Part shown: in pieces, positions 5,775-7,060 of the stretch
How positions within the stretch are numbered: position 1 is the stretch's first letter
Layout: every line of letters starts with the position of its first letter
Source of the DNA: Pseudomonadota bacterium
GTDB lineage: Bacteria; Bdellovibrionota; Oligoflexia; Oligoflexales; Oligoflexaceae
Direction: 5' to 3'
DNA length: 7,060 bases
Assembly (NCBI GenBank): GCA_029556045.1
Contig: JAKQGS010000424.1
Span: 1 to 7,060 of the forward strand
Program-made: the position numbers and the translations under genes
The notes under the pieces: generated by a model
Told to the model about the DNA's origin: nothing
The model's input: the letters and a program-made list of their open reading frames with translations, nothing else
Database searches by the model: none

Positions 5775-7060
5775 ATGAATCAAAAGTTGTCCATTCAGTC
5801 GATTATCCAAAACCACATTCCCCTCTTGTTTGATGGAGCCACCGGTACAGAACTCTATAACCGTGGGATCTTTATCAACCGGTGTTTTGAAGAAGCCAAC
5901 CTTTCCAATCCCAGCCTGATCAGCACCCTGCACCAGGACTATATTCGTGCTGGTGCCCAGATCATTGCAACAAACAGCTGGGGAGCAAACCAGTTCAAAC
6001 TACGGGGACATAACCTGCATGACAAGGTCCACGCCATCAATAAAGCGGCTGCCCAGCTGGCGCGGGAAGCCATGGGAGACCATGGGTATGTGGCGGGATG
6101 CGTTGGCCCACTGGGAGTGCGGATTGAACCCTGGGGCCCCACATCCTTTGATGAAGCCCGTGCCGCCTTTCGCGAACAGATCGCCGCTCTGGTGGAAGGA
6201 GGTGCTGAATTGCTGTCGCTGGAGACCTTTGGGGACATCAGCGAAATTCAACAGGCGATCCTGGCGGCCAGGGACGTAAACCCCAATATTCCCGTCTTTG
6301 CCCAGGTCATGATCCAGATGGGGGGCGATCTCCCGGTGGGCACTCCTATCGAATGGGCCATTCAGAAATTGGACGAATGGGGTGTGGATGTTGTGGGTCT
6401 GAACTGCTCCGTTGGCCCCCAGCCGATGCTTTCAGCCATCGCCAAGATTAAAAATGTAACCGCGCGGCCGATTGTGCTGCAACCCAACGCCGGCATCCCC
6501 AAAAGCGTTGAGGGGCGAACGATTTACATGTGTACCCCTGAATACATGGCGGAGTTTACCAAACACTTTCTGCAAGAAGGGGTGCAATTTGTGGGAGGTT
6601 GCTGCGGCACCACTCCGGATCATATTCGCGCCATGGCTCAGGCCTTTCGTCACCAGCAAGCTCTGTCAAATCACAATCCCCGCATCACCTTTGTTCCCGT
6701 TCCTCCCGCACCGACTGCTAAAGCAGGCTCACCCAAAGAACCCGAGGAACAAGAGCGGGTGCCATTTGCAGAAAAATCCAGCTGGTCCCGCAAGATCGCT
6801 CAGGGTGAGATGGTTTATACCATCGAGCTTTTACCTCCTCCAGGTGTGATGGCGGGAACCATTCTGGAAAAATCCGCCGTGATCAAAAACGCCGGCGTGG
6901 ATGCCATCAATATTCCTGATGGCCCCCGCGCCAGCGCCCGCATGAGCGCAATCATGACGGCGGTCATGATTGAACAGCAGGTCGGCATAGAAACGGTGCT
7001 CCACTATACCTGCCGCGATCGCAATCTTCTCGGGATGCAATCGGACATGTTGGGGGTCCA
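5775..7060 (+). CDS. yitJ: Bifunctional homocysteine S-methyltransferase / methylenetetrahydrofolate reductase (YitJ-type), 3' end missing
   Basis: The frame is open from the ATG to the window edge: 428 codons plus two bases, of an expected 600 or so. Residues about 15-295 form a homocysteine S-methyltransferase domain: DGATGTEL at 20-27, then the zinc-binding cysteines C211 (GLNCSVGP) and C276/C277 (GGCCGTTPDH), which match the three-Cys site of the BHMT/MetH-N family. A Pro/Glu-rich linker (about 303-335) leads to the start of a MetF-type reductase domain. That domain shows YTIELLPPPG with Glu351 at the position of the MetF catalytic acid, and HYTCRDRN at 410-417. The fusion would reduce methylene-THF to methyl-THF and methylate homocysteine to methionine in the cytoplasm. 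The methyl donor of the first domain (methyl-THF or S-methylmethionine) cannot be read from sequence. The FAD-site and C-terminal part lie outside the window. GGGG at 5767-5770 is a close-spaced ribosome site, and an in-frame TAA at 5715 limits upstream starts. No SAM riboswitch is visible in the ~100-base leader. Confidence 0.95.
   Translation, partial: MNQKLSIQSIIQNHIPLLFDGATGTELYNRGIFINRCFEEANLSNPSLISTLHQDYIRAGAQIIATNSWGANQFKLRGHNLHDKVHAINKAAAQLAREAMGDHGYVAGCVGPLGVRIEPWGPTSFDEARAAFREQIAALVEGGAELLSLETFGDISEIQQAILAARDVNPNIPVFAQVMIQMGGDLPVGTPIEWAIQKLDEWGVDVVGLNCSVGPQPMLSAIAKIKNVTARPIVLQPNAGIPKSVEGRTIYMCTPEYMAEFTKHFLQEGVQFVGGCCGTTPDHIRAMAQAFRHQQALSNHNPRITFVPVPPAPTAKAGSPKEPEEQERVPFAEKSSWSRKIAQGEMVYTIELLPPPGVMAGTILEKSAVIKNAGVDAINIPDGPRASARMSAIMTAVMIEQQVGIETVLHYTCRDRNLLGMQSDMLGV

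Overview
The window looks like chromosomal DNA of a Gram-negative bacterium with an outer membrane. Two lipoprotein signals, a Sec-exported TPR protein and a Cys/transmembrane/Arg C-terminal tail on a secreted protease would fit the Myxococcota or Bdellovibrionota (former deltaproteobacterial) groups. The lineage is an inference from protein style, because there is no rRNA or other phylogenetic marker here.

Layout: positions 1-369 are non-coding as far as I can see. They hold short direct repeats and two inverted repeats. Three genes on the + strand follow with short gaps (14 and 28 bases) and read as one operon: a ~1031-residue exported TPR/alpha-solenoid protein (370-3465), a 332-residue TPR lipoprotein (3480-4478), and a 387-residue trypsin-like serine protease with a lipoprotein signal (4507-5670). 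A GC-rich hairpin at the protease stop codon probably marks the end of this unit. After a ~100-base gap, a separate + strand gene starts at 5775 and runs off the window end. It encodes a YitJ-type fusion of homocysteine S-methyltransferase and methylenetetrahydrofolate reductase.

How they fit: the first three products all enter the Sec pathway and would meet in the periplasm or at the outer membrane. A large exported TPR protein followed directly by a TPR lipoprotein resembles the GltD/AgmU-GltE/AglT pair of the Myxococcus gliding machinery, which has relatives in Bdellovibrio-type bacteria. This is a hypothesis from architecture and gene order, not from an alignment. The protease has an intact His/Asp/Ser triad and unusually appears to carry membrane-targeting signals at both ends. 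The methionine/folate gene is metabolic and looks unrelated to the envelope operon.
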